Shown here: one piece after another, positions 8,713 through 17,369 of the stretch
How positions within the stretch are numbered: position 1 is the first letter of the stretch
Layout: every line of letters begins with the position of its first letter
Assembly (NCBI GenBank): GCA_902364065.1
Contig: CABJCJ010000006.1
Span: 43,495 to 107,494 of the forward strand
DNA from: Veillonellaceae bacterium SB90
GTDB taxonomy: Bacteria > Bacillota > Negativicutes > Selenomonadales > Selenomonadaceae
Length of the DNA stretch: 64,000 nucleotides
Reading direction: 5' to 3'
Position numbers and translations under genes: made by a program
Notes under the pieces: model-generated
What the model saw: only the letters and a program-made list of their open reading frames with translations
What the model was told of the DNA's origin: nothing
The model's database searches: none

Positions 8713-9150
8713 ATGAAATTACGAAAGAAATCCCTGGGACTGCTGGCGGCAGCATTTGCTGCCACGCTCCTCATGAGCGGCTGCGGACAGGCTAAGATCG
8801 GTTATATCGACGGTTCGCGTGTCATGCAGGAAGCACCGCAGGTCAAATCCCTGGTGGATGAGGGCAATCAGAAGATTAATGAAGCCCGTGAGGAAGCGGA
8901 GAAGTCCCTGCAGGATAATCCGGACATGAGTCAGGAAGACGCACAGAAGGCCCAGCAGGAAGCTCAGCGCAAGATGATGAGCCTGAATCAGTCGTACCAG
9001 ATGCAGCTCCAGCAGAAGATCAACGGAGCTCTGCAGGATATTGCCAAGCAGAAGAAACTCGATGCCGTCATCGACAGTGAGAAGTCGCAGCCGACAGCCA
9101 TCTATGGCTGCACGGACGTGACGGATGATGTCATTGCCAAGCTGCAGTAA
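8713..9150 (+). CDS. Skp/OmpH family lipoprotein (paralogue 3)
   Basis: A 145-residue OmpH-family protein with a lipoprotein signal peptide: basic KLRKK, hydrophobic core and lipobox LMSGC, so Cys24 should be acylated. The mature part starts IGYIDGSRVMQEAPQVKSL, continues as a Gln-rich coiled coil and ends AIYGCTDVTDDVIAKL, parallel to paralogue 1 (VVYGGQDITQDVINKL). Canonical Skp is soluble, so a lipid-anchored form is unusual. It lies 15 bases before lpxD and is probably in the same transcript. Confidence 0.82.
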   Translation: MKLRKKSLGLLAAAFAATLLMSGCGQAKIGYIDGSRVMQEAPQVKSLVDEGNQKINEAREEAEKSLQDNPDMSQEDAQKAQQEAQRKMMSLNQSYQMQLQQKINGALQDIAKQKKLDAVIDSEKSQPTAIYGCTDVTDDVIAKLQ

Positions 9151-9165
9151 GGATGGGGATCGGAT

Positions 9166-10185
9166 ATGAAAAAGACATTGCAGGAAATCGCGGAGTATGT
9201 CGGCGGCCATATTGTCGGAGATGCCAGCATTGTCATCAGCGGGCTCGATAATATCGAGGGCGCTGGTGCCCATGATCTGACGTTTGCGGTCGAGCCGCAT
9301 ATCGAAGCGGCGAAGGAGTGCGGTGCAGCGGCTGTTATGCTGCCGGAAGGCATCGAGAATTTCCCGAAGACGGCACTTTACGTGGAGGAACCCAGGGCTG
9401 CCTTTGCGAAGCTCCTTGAGCTCTTCACGCCGAAGCTGAAGTTCCCGCAGGGAGTCAGCGAGCAGGCACACATCGGCAAAGACGTCAAGATCGGAAAGGA
9501 TGTCGTCATCATGCCGTTTGCCGTCGTGGATGACCATGCCGTCATCGGCGACCGCGTGACACTCTATCCGCATACGTACATTGGCCAGTATACTGAGATT
9601 GGGGAAGACACGGTCATTTACCCCAGCGCCACGGTGCGCGAGCACTGCCACGTCGGCAAGCGCTGCGTCATCCATCCTTCGGCTGTCATCGGTTCGGACG
9701 GCTTCGGCTTTACGACGAAGGACGGCATTCACACGAAGGTGCCGCAGGTGGGCAATGTCGTCCTCGAGGATGATGTCGAAATCGGCGCACACGATGGCAT
9801 CGACCGCGCGGCGATGGGTTCTACGGTCATCGGCCACGGCACGAAAATCGACAATCTCGTTCACATCGGCCACAACTGCAAGATTGGCCCGAACTGCCTG
9901 ATCGTCGCGCAGACGGGCATCTCGGGTTCGACAACAGTCGGCCACAACGTCACGTTTGGCGGGCAGGTCGGCACGGTCGGCCACATCAAGATCGGGGCCA
10001 ATTCCGTCTATGCTGCGCGTTCGGGCATTATCGGCGACATGCCGGAAGGCGTTTTCTGTGCAGGCTTCCCCGTCCAGAGCCATACGGAGTGGCTGCGCAT
10101 GCAGGCTTCCATGAAGCATCTGCCGGAGATTTACAAGAAGGTCAAGCAGCTCGAGAAGAAGCTGGCAAAATACGAGACGAAATAA
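9166..10185 (+). CDS. lpxD: UDP-3-O-acylglucosamine N-acyltransferase
   Basis: A 339-residue LpxD that adds the N-linked hydroxyacyl chain to UDP-3-O-acyl-glucosamine in lipid A synthesis (cytoplasmic). An N-terminal uridine-binding domain (about 1-100) precedes left-handed beta-helix hexapeptide repeats (about 105-310) with the catalytic-His motif VHIGHNCKIG, and a helical C-terminal tail for trimerisation. The ATG at 9166 has AAGGATGGGG upstream. It follows three skp-like genes and ends at a terminator-like hairpin. Confidence 0.96.
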   Translation: MKKTLQEIAEYVGGHIVGDASIVISGLDNIEGAGAHDLTFAVEPHIEAAKECGAAAVMLPEGIENFPKTALYVEEPRAAFAKLLELFTPKLKFPQGVSEQAHIGKDVKIGKDVVIMPFAVVDDHAVIGDRVTLYPHTYIGQYTEIGEDTVIYPSATVREHCHVGKRCVIHPSAVIGSDGFGFTTKDGIHTKVPQVGNVVLEDDVEIGAHDGIDRAAMGSTVIGHGTKIDNLVHIGHNCKIGPNCLIVAQTGISGSTTVGHNVTFGGQVGTVGHIKIGANSVYAARSGIIGDMPEGVFCAGFPVQSHTEWLRMQASMKHLPEIYKKVKQLEKKLAKYETK

Positions 10186-10199
10186 AAACGAAGCAAAGC

Positions 10200-10229
10200 A
10201 GGCCTTCCTTTTCGGGAAGGCTTTCTTTT
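10200..10229 (+). terminator. Intrinsic terminator after lpxD
   Basis: Stem GCCTTCC (10202-10208) / GGAAGGC (10215-10221) with a short loop and T-rich tail TTTCTTTTA. It may act as a partial terminator, as the downstream genes continue the same pathway. Confidence 0.75.
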
Positions 10230-10257
10230 ATCGAGAAACTCCAGGAGGGCGTAGACG

Positions 10258-11124
10258 ATGTTTTCTTATTATTTGTTGAAAGCGATCAGCAAGATCTGCT
10301 GCATCCTGCCGCGTGGCGTCTGCGAGGTGATTGGACGCGGGCTCGGGAATTTTGCCTGGATCTTCGTGCCGAAACGCCGCAAGGAGCTCGCGCGCAGTCA
10401 GATCAAGATGTGTCTCGGAGTCAGTGACGAGGAGGCCGCGCGCCTCGCAAAGGCCAGCGCCGTGCGCTTCGGTCCCATGCTCATGGAGGTCCTGCGCTTC
10501 CCCGTCATTCGCCGCCATATTGACGACTATGTACGCATCGAAGGACTCGACAAGCTGCAGAAGGGCCTGGCCCTCGGCAAAGGCTGCATCATCGCTGCGG
10601 CGCACAGCGGCAACTGGGAGCTCATGGGCGGCGCCTTTGCGCAGGCGGGCATCCCGCTCGTGGGCGTTGCGATGAAGCAGCGGTCGGGGGCAGCGGACCG
10701 CTTCATCAATGAGTATCGCACGCTCATCGGCATGCATATCACGTATAAATCCGGCGTGCGCGAGATGTTCGACATGCTGCGCAAGGGCTGGGCCATCGGC
10801 CTCATCATGGATCAGGACACGAGCCGCCACAACGGCATCATCCTCGATTTCTTCGGCCGACCGACCAACTGCGTGCCGGGTGCAGCCTCGATGGCCCGCT
10901 TCCAGGGCGTGCCAATCTTCCCCGCCTTCATGCATCGCGACGAGCACGGATTCCACACGCTCATCGTTGGCGACCCTGTCTTCGTGGAGAAGACGAAGGA
11001 TAAGCGCGAAGACATCCGCCGGACGACGCAGATTCTCACGAAGGACATCGAGGAACACGTCCGCAAGTACCCGGAGGAATGGTTCTGGCTCCATGACCGC
11101 TGGAAGTCCATGCGGGATGATTAA
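10258..11124 (+). CDS. LpxL/HtrB-type lipid A acyltransferase (copy 1)
   Basis: A 288-residue member of the lysophospholipid/lipid A acyltransferase family, which adds secondary acyl chains to lipid A at the inner membrane. The HX4E catalytic motif is seen in AHSGNWELMGG, with the later family block MDQDTSRHNGIILDFFG. The C-terminal block EEWFWLHDRWK matches the family ending. GGAGGG lies upstream of the ATG. It is one of two such enzymes in the cluster (the other starts at 23114), which differ considerably; which acyl position each serves cannot be told from sequence. Confidence 0.88.
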   Translation: MFSYYLLKAISKICCILPRGVCEVIGRGLGNFAWIFVPKRRKELARSQIKMCLGVSDEEAARLAKASAVRFGPMLMEVLRFPVIRRHIDDYVRIEGLDKLQKGLALGKGCIIAAAHSGNWELMGGAFAQAGIPLVGVAMKQRSGAADRFINEYRTLIGMHITYKSGVREMFDMLRKGWAIGLIMDQDTSRHNGIILDFFGRPTNCVPGAASMARFQGVPIFPAFMHRDEHGFHTLIVGDPVFVEKTKDKREDIRRTTQILTKDIEEHVRKYPEEWFWLHDRWKSMRDD

Positions 11125-11131
11125 TCGCAGC

Positions 11132-11160
11132 TTGCATCGCGGGCAATTGTTTTGTACAAT
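11132..11160 (+). promoter_or_regulatory. Sigma-A type promoter for lpxC
   Basis: TTGCAT (11132-11137), 17 bp, TACAAT (11155-11160). It overlaps the earliest in-frame ATG of lpxC (11152), which argues that translation starts further downstream. Confidence 0.7.
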
Positions 11161-11187
11161 ATAGGGAGGCATATTACGGCAGGGGGT

Positions 11188-12030
11188 ATGATTTTGCAGA
11201 AGCAGACAACATTGGAGACAGCGGTTTCCTATACGGGCATCGGGCTGCATTCCGGCCGTGAGGTCCATGCAGTTCTTAAGCCTGCGCCGGCCGATACCGG
11301 CATCGTCTTTGTGCGCACGGATCTTCCGGGGCAGCCGATGATTCACGCCAAGGCGGAAAATGTCACCTCGACGCTGCGGGCTACGACGGTGGAAGAGAAT
11401 GGCTTGCGCGTGTTCACCATCGAGCATCTGATGAGTGCCTTTCATGCGCATCGTATCGATAACGCTTTTGTTGAGCTGGATTCTGAGGAACCTCCGGTCG
11501 CAGATGGCGCCTCGCTCGTCTTCTTTGAACTCATGGCGAAAGCCGGCGTCCGGGAGCTGGAGGCAGAGCGCCGCGAGGTCATCATCGACAAGGTATACCG
11601 CATCGATGATGAGGCAACGGGCCGTTTTGTCATGGTCGTCCCATACGATGGTTTCCGCGTGAGCTTCACGTCACTCAATCCGCACAAGCTAATCGGTGTC
11701 CAGTACGAGGATTTCCACATCGATGAGGAGACGTATCATAAGGAAATCGCTCCGGCACGCACCATTGCGTATGAAAAGGAAATCGCGCAGCTGCGCGAAA
11801 TGGGCCTCGGGCTCGGCGGCACGTTGGAGAGCGTCATCGTCTACAATGATGACGGCTGGCTCAATCCGCTCCACTTTGAGGATGAGCTCGTGCGTCACAA
11901 GATCCTGGATGTCATCGGTGATTTGAGACTGGCGGGCATCATCCGCGGACATGTCATCGCCGCTGCATCAGGCCATGCTCTGAATACGCAGCTGGCCAAG
12001 AAAATCGCCGCTGCTCATCTGGCAAAATAA
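11188..12030 (+). CDS. lpxC: UDP-3-O-acyl-N-acetylglucosamine deacetylase
   Basis: LpxC, the zinc-dependent committed step of lipid A synthesis. Zinc ligands are visible in EHLMSAF and in HKILDVIGD; the catalytic His lies near GHVIAAASGHALN. The N-terminus reads QTTLETAVSYTGIGLHSG, the standard family opening. The ATG at 11188 gives 280 residues, but AGGGGG sits only one base before it; a TTG at 11194 has better spacing (7 bases) and may be the true start. The ATG at 11152 overlaps the promoter. Length is typical for LpxC without a fused FabZ. Confidence 0.96.
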   Translation: MILQKQTTLETAVSYTGIGLHSGREVHAVLKPAPADTGIVFVRTDLPGQPMIHAKAENVTSTLRATTVEENGLRVFTIEHLMSAFHAHRIDNAFVELDSEEPPVADGASLVFFELMAKAGVRELEAERREVIIDKVYRIDDEATGRFVMVVPYDGFRVSFTSLNPHKLIGVQYEDFHIDEETYHKEIAPARTIAYEKEIAQLREMGLGLGGTLESVIVYNDDGWLNPLHFEDELVRHKILDVIGDLRLAGIIRGHVIAAASGHALNTQLAKKIAAAHLAK

Positions 12031-12074
12031 AGAAATCCAACTACAGTATAGATTTGAGGAAGAGGGATAACGTC

Positions 12075-12515
12075 ATGGTATTAGACATTAACGAAATCAA
12101 GAAGATCCTGCCCCATCGTCCACCCATGCTGCTGGTCGACCGCATCACGGAAATTGAGCCGTTCCAGTCTGCTACGGGCATCAAGAACATCACGATGAAT
12201 GAGCCGCAGTTCCTCGGCCATTTCCCGGATCATCCGATCATGCCGGGCGTGCTGATTCTCGAGGCCATGGCACAGGTCGGCGGCGTTGCCATGCTTTACC
12301 CTGAGGAGCATCGCGGCAAGATTGCCCTGTTCGGCGGTATGGAGCATGTGAAATTCAAGCGCCAGGTCGTTCCCGGCGACCAGCTGGTCACGAAGGCGAA
12401 GCTCGTTCGCGTGCGCGGTGATTTCGGTCTGCTTCACTGCGACGGTTATGTGGACGGTGAACTCGCTGCTTCGGCAGATTTTAAGTTCGCCTTGAAAAAA
12501 CCAGAAAAGCTTTGA
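12075..12515 (+). CDS. fabZ: 3-hydroxyacyl-ACP dehydratase FabZ
   Basis: A 146-residue hot-dog fold dehydratase of fatty-acid elongation; it competes with LpxA/LpxD for hydroxyacyl-ACP. The family opening ILPHRPPMLLVDRI, the catalytic motif GHFPDHPIMPGVLILEAMAQ (His and downstream Glu) and the C-terminal KFKRQVVPGD block are all present. The ATG at 12075 has GAGGAAGAGGG upstream. In some bacteria fabZ is fused to lpxC; here they are separate and 44 bases apart. Confidence 0.96.
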   Translation: MVLDINEIKKILPHRPPMLLVDRITEIEPFQSATGIKNITMNEPQFLGHFPDHPIMPGVLILEAMAQVGGVAMLYPEEHRGKIALFGGMEHVKFKRQVVPGDQLVTKAKLVRVRGDFGLLHCDGYVDGELAASADFKFALKKPEKL

Positions 12516-12639
12516 TTTTCGCCTGTGTTACTCGCATAAACGCAGACAGTCTTTGTTCAACTCGTAAAACGCCCGGATTTGCTGTCATATGAGATACAAA
12601 AATCTGAAGTGTATTCAGGAGTATATAGAAAAGGACAGA

Positions 12640-12665
12640 GCAAAGCTGGCCGGCTCTTTGCCGGC
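12640..12665 (+). promoter_or_regulatory. Overlapping alternative hairpins in the lpxA leader
   Basis: Two mutually exclusive stems are possible: GCAAAG (12640-12645) with CTTTGC (12656-12661), or GCCGGC (12649-12654) with GCCGGC (12660-12665). They lie just before the lpxA ribosome-binding site (AAGGAG, 12680-12685) in the 179-base fabZ-lpxA gap. No other gene was seen in this gap. Confidence 0.35.
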
Positions 12666-12694
12666 ATAAGAGGAAGGTTAAGGAGTTGGAGCAG

Positions 12695-13507
12695 ATGAAT
12701 ACGGACAATAAGGTCATCGCATATATACATGAAACTGCTGTAATCGCGCCGGGTGCGCGCATTGCGAAGAATGTCGAGATCGGGCCCTACTCGGTCATCG
12801 GCGAAAATGTTGAGATCGGCGAGGGTACGAAGATTGGCCCTCATGTCGTCATCCAAGGCTGGACGCAGATCGGCAGGGACTGCCGTATCTTCCAGGGGGC
12901 TTCCATCGGCGAGGAGCCGCAGGACCTCAAGTTCAAAGGGGAGAAGAGCTATACGTTCATCGGCGACCGCACGACCATCCGTGAGGGGGCAACGATTCAC
13001 CGCGCCACGGGCGAGGGCGAGGAGACGCGTGTCGGCAGTGACTGCCTGCTGATGGCACTCACGCATGTCGCGCACAACTGCGTGGTCGGCAACCATGTCA
13101 TCATGTCGAATCTGGCCAGCCTTGCAGGCCACGCCATTGTCGAGGACCGTGCGGTCATCGGCGGCATGGCCGGCGTGCATCAGTTCGTCAAGATCGGCCG
13201 CAATGCCATGGTCGGCGGCATGTCGAAGCTCACCCAGGATGTCGTGCCGTACACGATTGTCGATGGACGCCCGGCCAAGGTCGTGGGTCTCAATGCGGTG
13301 GGAATCTCGCGTGCGGGCATCCCGCTCGAGTCGCGTCGCAACATCAAGAAGGCATATAAGCTGCTTTACCGGTCGGGGCTCAGCCTGCAGCAGGCAATTG
13401 CCGTCATCGAGCAGGAAGTGGATTCCTGCGAGGAGGTCGAGCATTTCCTGCGTTTCCTGCGCAATGCCGAGCGCGGCATTTGCCGCGAGCGCCGCGAAGC
13501 AGAATAA
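12695..13507 (+). CDS. lpxA: UDP-N-acetylglucosamine acyltransferase
   Basis: A 270-residue LpxA, the first lipid A enzyme, which 3-O-acylates UDP-GlcNAc. Left-handed beta-helix repeats (IGPYSVIGENVEIGEG and following) occupy about residues 10-190. The catalytic-His region is LTHVAHNCVVG, followed by a C-terminal helical domain. The ATG at 12695 is chosen because AAGGAG lies nine bases upstream; the in-frame TTG at 12686 abuts that site. Confidence 0.96.
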   Translation: MNTDNKVIAYIHETAVIAPGARIAKNVEIGPYSVIGENVEIGEGTKIGPHVVIQGWTQIGRDCRIFQGASIGEEPQDLKFKGEKSYTFIGDRTTIREGATIHRATGEGEETRVGSDCLLMALTHVAHNCVVGNHVIMSNLASLAGHAIVEDRAVIGGMAGVHQFVKIGRNAMVGGMSKLTQDVVPYTIVDGRPAKVVGLNAVGISRAGIPLESRRNIKKAYKLLYRSGLSLQQAIAVIEQEVDSCEEVEHFLRFLRNAERGICRERREAE

Positions 13508-13550
13508 AAGGGCCGCAAGGCCGTGAATCACAGGGATTCGGGGGATCATT

Positions 13551-14354
13551 ATGGAAAAGATTGGACTGCTGGCCGGAGCCGGCAGATTGCCGGTTGAATG
13601 TGCCAAGGCGGCGAAGCTCCTGGGCTATGAAGTCTACGCGGTAGCACTGCTGCCGGAAACGGATGCAGAACTCAAGACCTGCACGGCGGACTGCCAGGAA
13701 ATCAGCATTGCACATCTCGATGCCGTGCTGAACTACCTCAAGGAAAAACAGGTCCGCAAGGTCACGATGATCGGCAAGGTCACGAAGGAGCTGCTGTTCT
13801 CGGGCAAGGTCCAGCCGGATGCCCGCATGCTGAAGCTCATCATGGAGCTGCCGGACCGCAAGGACGATACCATCATGATGATGTTCGTGCGGGAGCTTGC
13901 CAAGGCGGGCATGGAAGCCTTCGACCAGACGGCCCTGATTCGCCGGCTCATGCCGCATCGCGGCGTCATCACCAAGCGTGAGCCAACGCCGGAGGAACGC
14001 AAGGACATGGAGTTCGGTTTCCGCATGGCCAAGGAGATTGGCCGCCTGGATGTCGGCCAGACGGCAGTCGTCAAGAACATGGCTGTCATGGCGCTTGAGG
14101 CCATCGAGGGAACGGACGCCTGCATCCGCCGCGGCGGTCAGCTGGCACGCGGCGGCGCTGTCGTGGCCAAGGTTGCGAAGCCGCAGCAGGATGACCGCTT
14201 CGATGTGCCGACGGTGGGCCTTGCGACCATCAAGGCCATGGCCGAGGTCGGAGCTGCGGCCCTGGCAATCGAAGCCGATAAGACGCTGCTCGTCGAGCGC
14301 GAAGAGATGGTCGCATTGGCTGAGGCAAACAACATAACGATTGCAGCCCTCTGA
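13551..14354 (+). CDS. lpxI: UDP-2,3-diacylglucosamine diphosphatase LpxI (DUF1009)
   Basis: A 267-residue LpxI-family protein (former DUF1009) that cleaves UDP-2,3-diacylglucosamine to lipid X, replacing LpxH. It opens with the nucleotide-binding GLLAGAGRLPVECA. The C-terminal catalytic domain includes DVGQTAVVKNMAVMALEAIE, GTDACIRRGGQLARGG and VPTVGLATI. Position between lpxA and lpxB matches the pathway order. No LpxH is seen in the window. Confidence 0.93.
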   Translation: MEKIGLLAGAGRLPVECAKAAKLLGYEVYAVALLPETDAELKTCTADCQEISIAHLDAVLNYLKEKQVRKVTMIGKVTKELLFSGKVQPDARMLKLIMELPDRKDDTIMMMFVRELAKAGMEAFDQTALIRRLMPHRGVITKREPTPEERKDMEFGFRMAKEIGRLDVGQTAVVKNMAVMALEAIEGTDACIRRGGQLARGGAVVAKVAKPQQDDRFDVPTVGLATIKAMAEVGAAALAIEADKTLLVEREEMVALAEANNITIAAL

Positions 14355-14474
14355 GGCGGGATTTTTTGAGGCGCGGCGGAACCAGGCCATGGTATCCACG
14401 CGTCTCTTTCGGCGTTTTCGCGTCATTTGATTTGCGGGATGCCAGACCAGGATGGGGAAGTGAACGAGGAGCCT

Positions 14475-15623
14475 ATGAAAATCATGATGTCAGCCGGAGA
14501 AGTATCCGGCGATCTGCACGGTGCACGCCTGGCGCGCGCCATCCATGAACAGGAACCGGAAGCGGTGCTCATGGGGCTTGGCGGCAGCCGCATGGCAGAG
14601 GCCGGCGTCCATCTGTTCTGCAATTTTGCCGATTACAATGTCATGGGCGTGTGGGAAGTCATCAAGAATCTGCGCCGTATCCTGAAGCTGCTCGACGACC
14701 TGACGGCTTATATGGAGCAGGAGCGGCCGGATCTCTTGGTCCTCATCGATTATCCGGATTTCAACTGGCGCCTCGCCAAGCGGGCCAAGAAGCTCGGCAT
14801 CCCCGTGTTTTCCTACATCCCGCCATCCGCCTGGGCGTGGCGCAAGGGACGCGCCAGGACTTGCGCGGCTCTCGCCGATGAATTCGTGGCCATTTTCCCG
14901 CATGAGCTGCCCGTTTATGAGGCAGCCGGCGCCAGGATATCCTTCGTGGGCAATCCGCTCGTCGATACGGTCAAACCGGAGCTTCCCGAGGAAGAAGCGC
15001 GGGCGTTTTTCGGGATTCACCCCGAGGACCATGTCGTGCTCCTGATGCCCGGCAGCCGCCGCCAGGAGATCGAGATGCTGCTGCCTCCCATGCTGCAGGC
15101 AGCGGCCATCCTGAAGCGGGAAAAGCCGCAGACACGCTTCTTCCTGCCCGTGGCGGCCGCGGAGTATGAAGGCCTGATCCGCACTCAGGTCAAGCAGAGC
15201 GGCGTGTCAGTCGTGCTGACCCATGAGAACCGCTACGCCCTGATGGGCCTTGGCGATGTGGCGGCCGCGGCTTCCGGCACGGTGGTCATGGAAGCGGCGC
15301 TGATGGGACTGCCCTGCGTTTCGCTTTACCGGCTGGCACCGCTCAACTACCTCATTGGCAGGGCACTCGTGCACGTGAAGCACTTCACGCTGCCGAACAT
15401 CCTGCTCGACAAGACCATCCAGCCGGAACTCCTGCAGGATGAGGTCACGCCGCAGCGCATTGCCGCAGAGCTCGCGCAGCTTTACCGCGGCACAGCCAGG
15501 CGGGAGCAAACGGCAGAAGAGCTCAGGAAGGCCTGTGAGCGCCTCGGCCCGCCGGGAGCGGCCGGCCGGGTAGCGGCAAAGATTCTGGCTGCTGCACGAA
15601 GAACAAGGAATTCAGGAGAATAA
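14475..15623 (+). CDS. lpxB: Lipid-A-disaccharide synthase
   Basis: A 382-residue GT19 glycosyltransferase joining UDP-diacylglucosamine and lipid X. The N-terminal motif MMSAGEVSGDLHGARL is diagnostic, with FSYIPPSAWAW and LLMPGSRRQEIEMLLP further on, and AAAASGTVVMEAALMGLPCV in the nucleotide-binding half. The start at 14475 (CGAGGAG upstream) is preferred over an in-frame start at 14427. The 120-base gap after lpxI holds no evident gene. Confidence 0.96.
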   Translation: MKIMMSAGEVSGDLHGARLARAIHEQEPEAVLMGLGGSRMAEAGVHLFCNFADYNVMGVWEVIKNLRRILKLLDDLTAYMEQERPDLLVLIDYPDFNWRLAKRAKKLGIPVFSYIPPSAWAWRKGRARTCAALADEFVAIFPHELPVYEAAGARISFVGNPLVDTVKPELPEEEARAFFGIHPEDHVVLLMPGSRRQEIEMLLPPMLQAAAILKREKPQTRFFLPVAAAEYEGLIRTQVKQSGVSVVLTHENRYALMGLGDVAAAASGTVVMEAALMGLPCVSLYRLAPLNYLIGRALVHVKHFTLPNILLDKTIQPELLQDEVTPQRIAAELAQLYRGTARREQTAEELRKACERLGPPGAAGRVAAKILAAARRTRNSGE

Positions 15624-15624
15624 C

Positions 15625-17355
15625 ATGAAGAATTACAAAAGGCTGCTCCAATACATGCGGCCCTATGTCAGGCAGCTGGTCCTGGCCATCATCTGCATCA
15701 TCATGGCTGCTGCAGCCAACCTCTACCTGCCGTGGATCATCAAGGACATGATCGATAAGGTGCTGGCGGACAAGGATATGGTGATGCTCAACATCATCTG
15801 CGTGGGTATCGTCGTGGTCTTCCTGCTGCGCGGTATCTTCTTCTACGGACAGTCGTATCTCGTGTCGTTCATCGGCCAGAAGGTCATCATCGATGTGCGC
15901 GAGGTCATGTTCCGCAAGTTCCAGCGCATGCCGATGTCGTATTTTGACCGTCATCAGACGGGCGAGGTCATGAGCTACATCACGAACGATGTCGCGGCCA
16001 TCCAGTCGGCACTCGTCGATCAGCTCATTGAGATGGTCACGGAAGGTTCGATCCTCATCGGCTCCCTGGTCTTCATGGTCATCCTGGACTGGAAGCTCTC
16101 CATCCTGACGCTGGTGGTCATCCCGCTGGTCGGGCAGGCTATGAAGATCTTCGGGCGCAAGATCAAGCGCAACGGCACGGTCATCCAGGAACGCATGGCC
16201 GACATCACGTCCCTGCTGCAGGAAAGCATTTCCTCCATTCGCGTCGTGAAGTCCTTCGTGCGCGAGAACTATGAGATCAAGCGGTTCTGCCGCCAGAATG
16301 ACCTCAATTTCCAGGCGGCCATGAAGAACGTGCAGCTCACGAGTCTCCTGACGCCGTCCGTTGAATTCCTCGCGGCCATCTCGGTCACGGTCATCATTTG
16401 GTTCGGCGGTTATGAGGTCGTCAACGGCGTGCTCACCGCCGGCTCTCTCGTCGCCTTCCTCACGTATGCCGTCAACCTCGCGAATCCGGTGAAGCGCCTT
16501 TCGCGTGTCTACGGCAACCTGCAGCGCGCCATGGCTGCTGTCGACCGCGTCTTTGCCGTCATCGATCTCGAGGAGACGATCACGGACAAGCCGGATGCCA
16601 AGACGCTGCCGAAGGTCAAGGGACATGTTGTCTTTGATCACGTCTCGTTCGAGTACAAGAAGGGCGTGCCGGCTCTCTCGGATGTCAGCCTCGAAGTGAA
16701 GCCCGGCCAGATGATTGCGTTTGTCGGCCCCAGCGGTGCCGGCAAGTCGACGATTGCCAATCTGATTCCGCGCTTCTATGAGGTCACGTCAGGCTCCATT
16801 TCCATAGACGGTTACGACATCCGCGATGTGACCGTATCGTCCCTGCGCGAGCAGATCGGCATCGTGCCGCAGGAGACGATGCTCTTCTCCACGACGATTC
16901 GTGAGAATATCCGCTACGGCCGTCTTGATGCCACGGATGAAGAAGTGGAGGCAGCTGCCAGGGCGGCCAATGCCGATGTATTCATTCGCGAACTGCCGCA
17001 GGGCTACGATACGCAGATCGGCGAACGCGGTCTCAACCTCTCGGGCGGCCAGCGCCAGCGCATGGCCATTGCCCGCGCCATCCTCAAGAATCCGCAGATT
17101 CTGATCCTCGATGAGGCGACTTCGGCTCTCGATACGGAAAGTGAGAAAATCGTTCAGGCTGCGCTCGACAAGCTCATGGTTGGCCGCACCTCGTTCGTCA
17201 TTGCGCACCGCCTGTCGACCATCTTCAATGCAGACCAGATCTATGTCATCGACGGCGGCCATATCAAGGAACACGGCACGCATGAAGAGCTCCTGAAGCT
17301 CGGCGGCCTTTACAGTTATCTCTACAATATCCAGTTCAGCAAGAAAACCATGTAG
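15625..17355 (+). CDS. msbA: Lipid A export ABC transporter MsbA
   Basis: A 576-residue half-transporter: six membrane spans (about 1-310) fused to an ATPase domain. The Walker A motif is GPSGAGKST, the signature LSGGQRQRMAIARAI and Walker B ILILDEATSALD. MsbA-type exporters flip lipid A-core across the inner membrane as homodimers. Multidrug exporters share the architecture, but the position between lpxB and waaA makes lipid A the likely substrate. It starts two bases after the lpxB stop, pointing to translational coupling. Confidence 0.9.
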   Translation: MKNYKRLLQYMRPYVRQLVLAIICIIMAAAANLYLPWIIKDMIDKVLADKDMVMLNIICVGIVVVFLLRGIFFYGQSYLVSFIGQKVIIDVREVMFRKFQRMPMSYFDRHQTGEVMSYITNDVAAIQSALVDQLIEMVTEGSILIGSLVFMVILDWKLSILTLVVIPLVGQAMKIFGRKIKRNGTVIQERMADITSLLQESISSIRVVKSFVRENYEIKRFCRQNDLNFQAAMKNVQLTSLLTPSVEFLAAISVTVIIWFGGYEVVNGVLTAGSLVAFLTYAVNLANPVKRLSRVYGNLQRAMAAVDRVFAVIDLEETITDKPDAKTLPKVKGHVVFDHVSFEYKKGVPALSDVSLEVKPGQMIAFVGPSGAGKSTIANLIPRFYEVTSGSISIDGYDIRDVTVSSLREQIGIVPQETMLFSTTIRENIRYGRLDATDEEVEAAARAANADVFIRELPQGYDTQIGERGLNLSGGQRQRMAIARAILKNPQILILDEATSALDTESEKIVQAALDKLMVGRTSFVIAHRLSTIFNADQIYVIDGGHIKEHGTHEELLKLGGLYSYLYNIQFSKKTM

Positions 17356-17369
17356 AAAGGGAAGAGGAT

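Noticed and set aside
8679..8714. TTGACA before paralogue 3 of skp as a promoter
   Set aside because: The only -10-like TAAAAT is 24 bp away and overlaps the start codon.
11152..11187. Upstream ATG for lpxC
   Set aside because: It overlaps the -10 element TACAAT and extends the protein beyond the normal family N-terminus.
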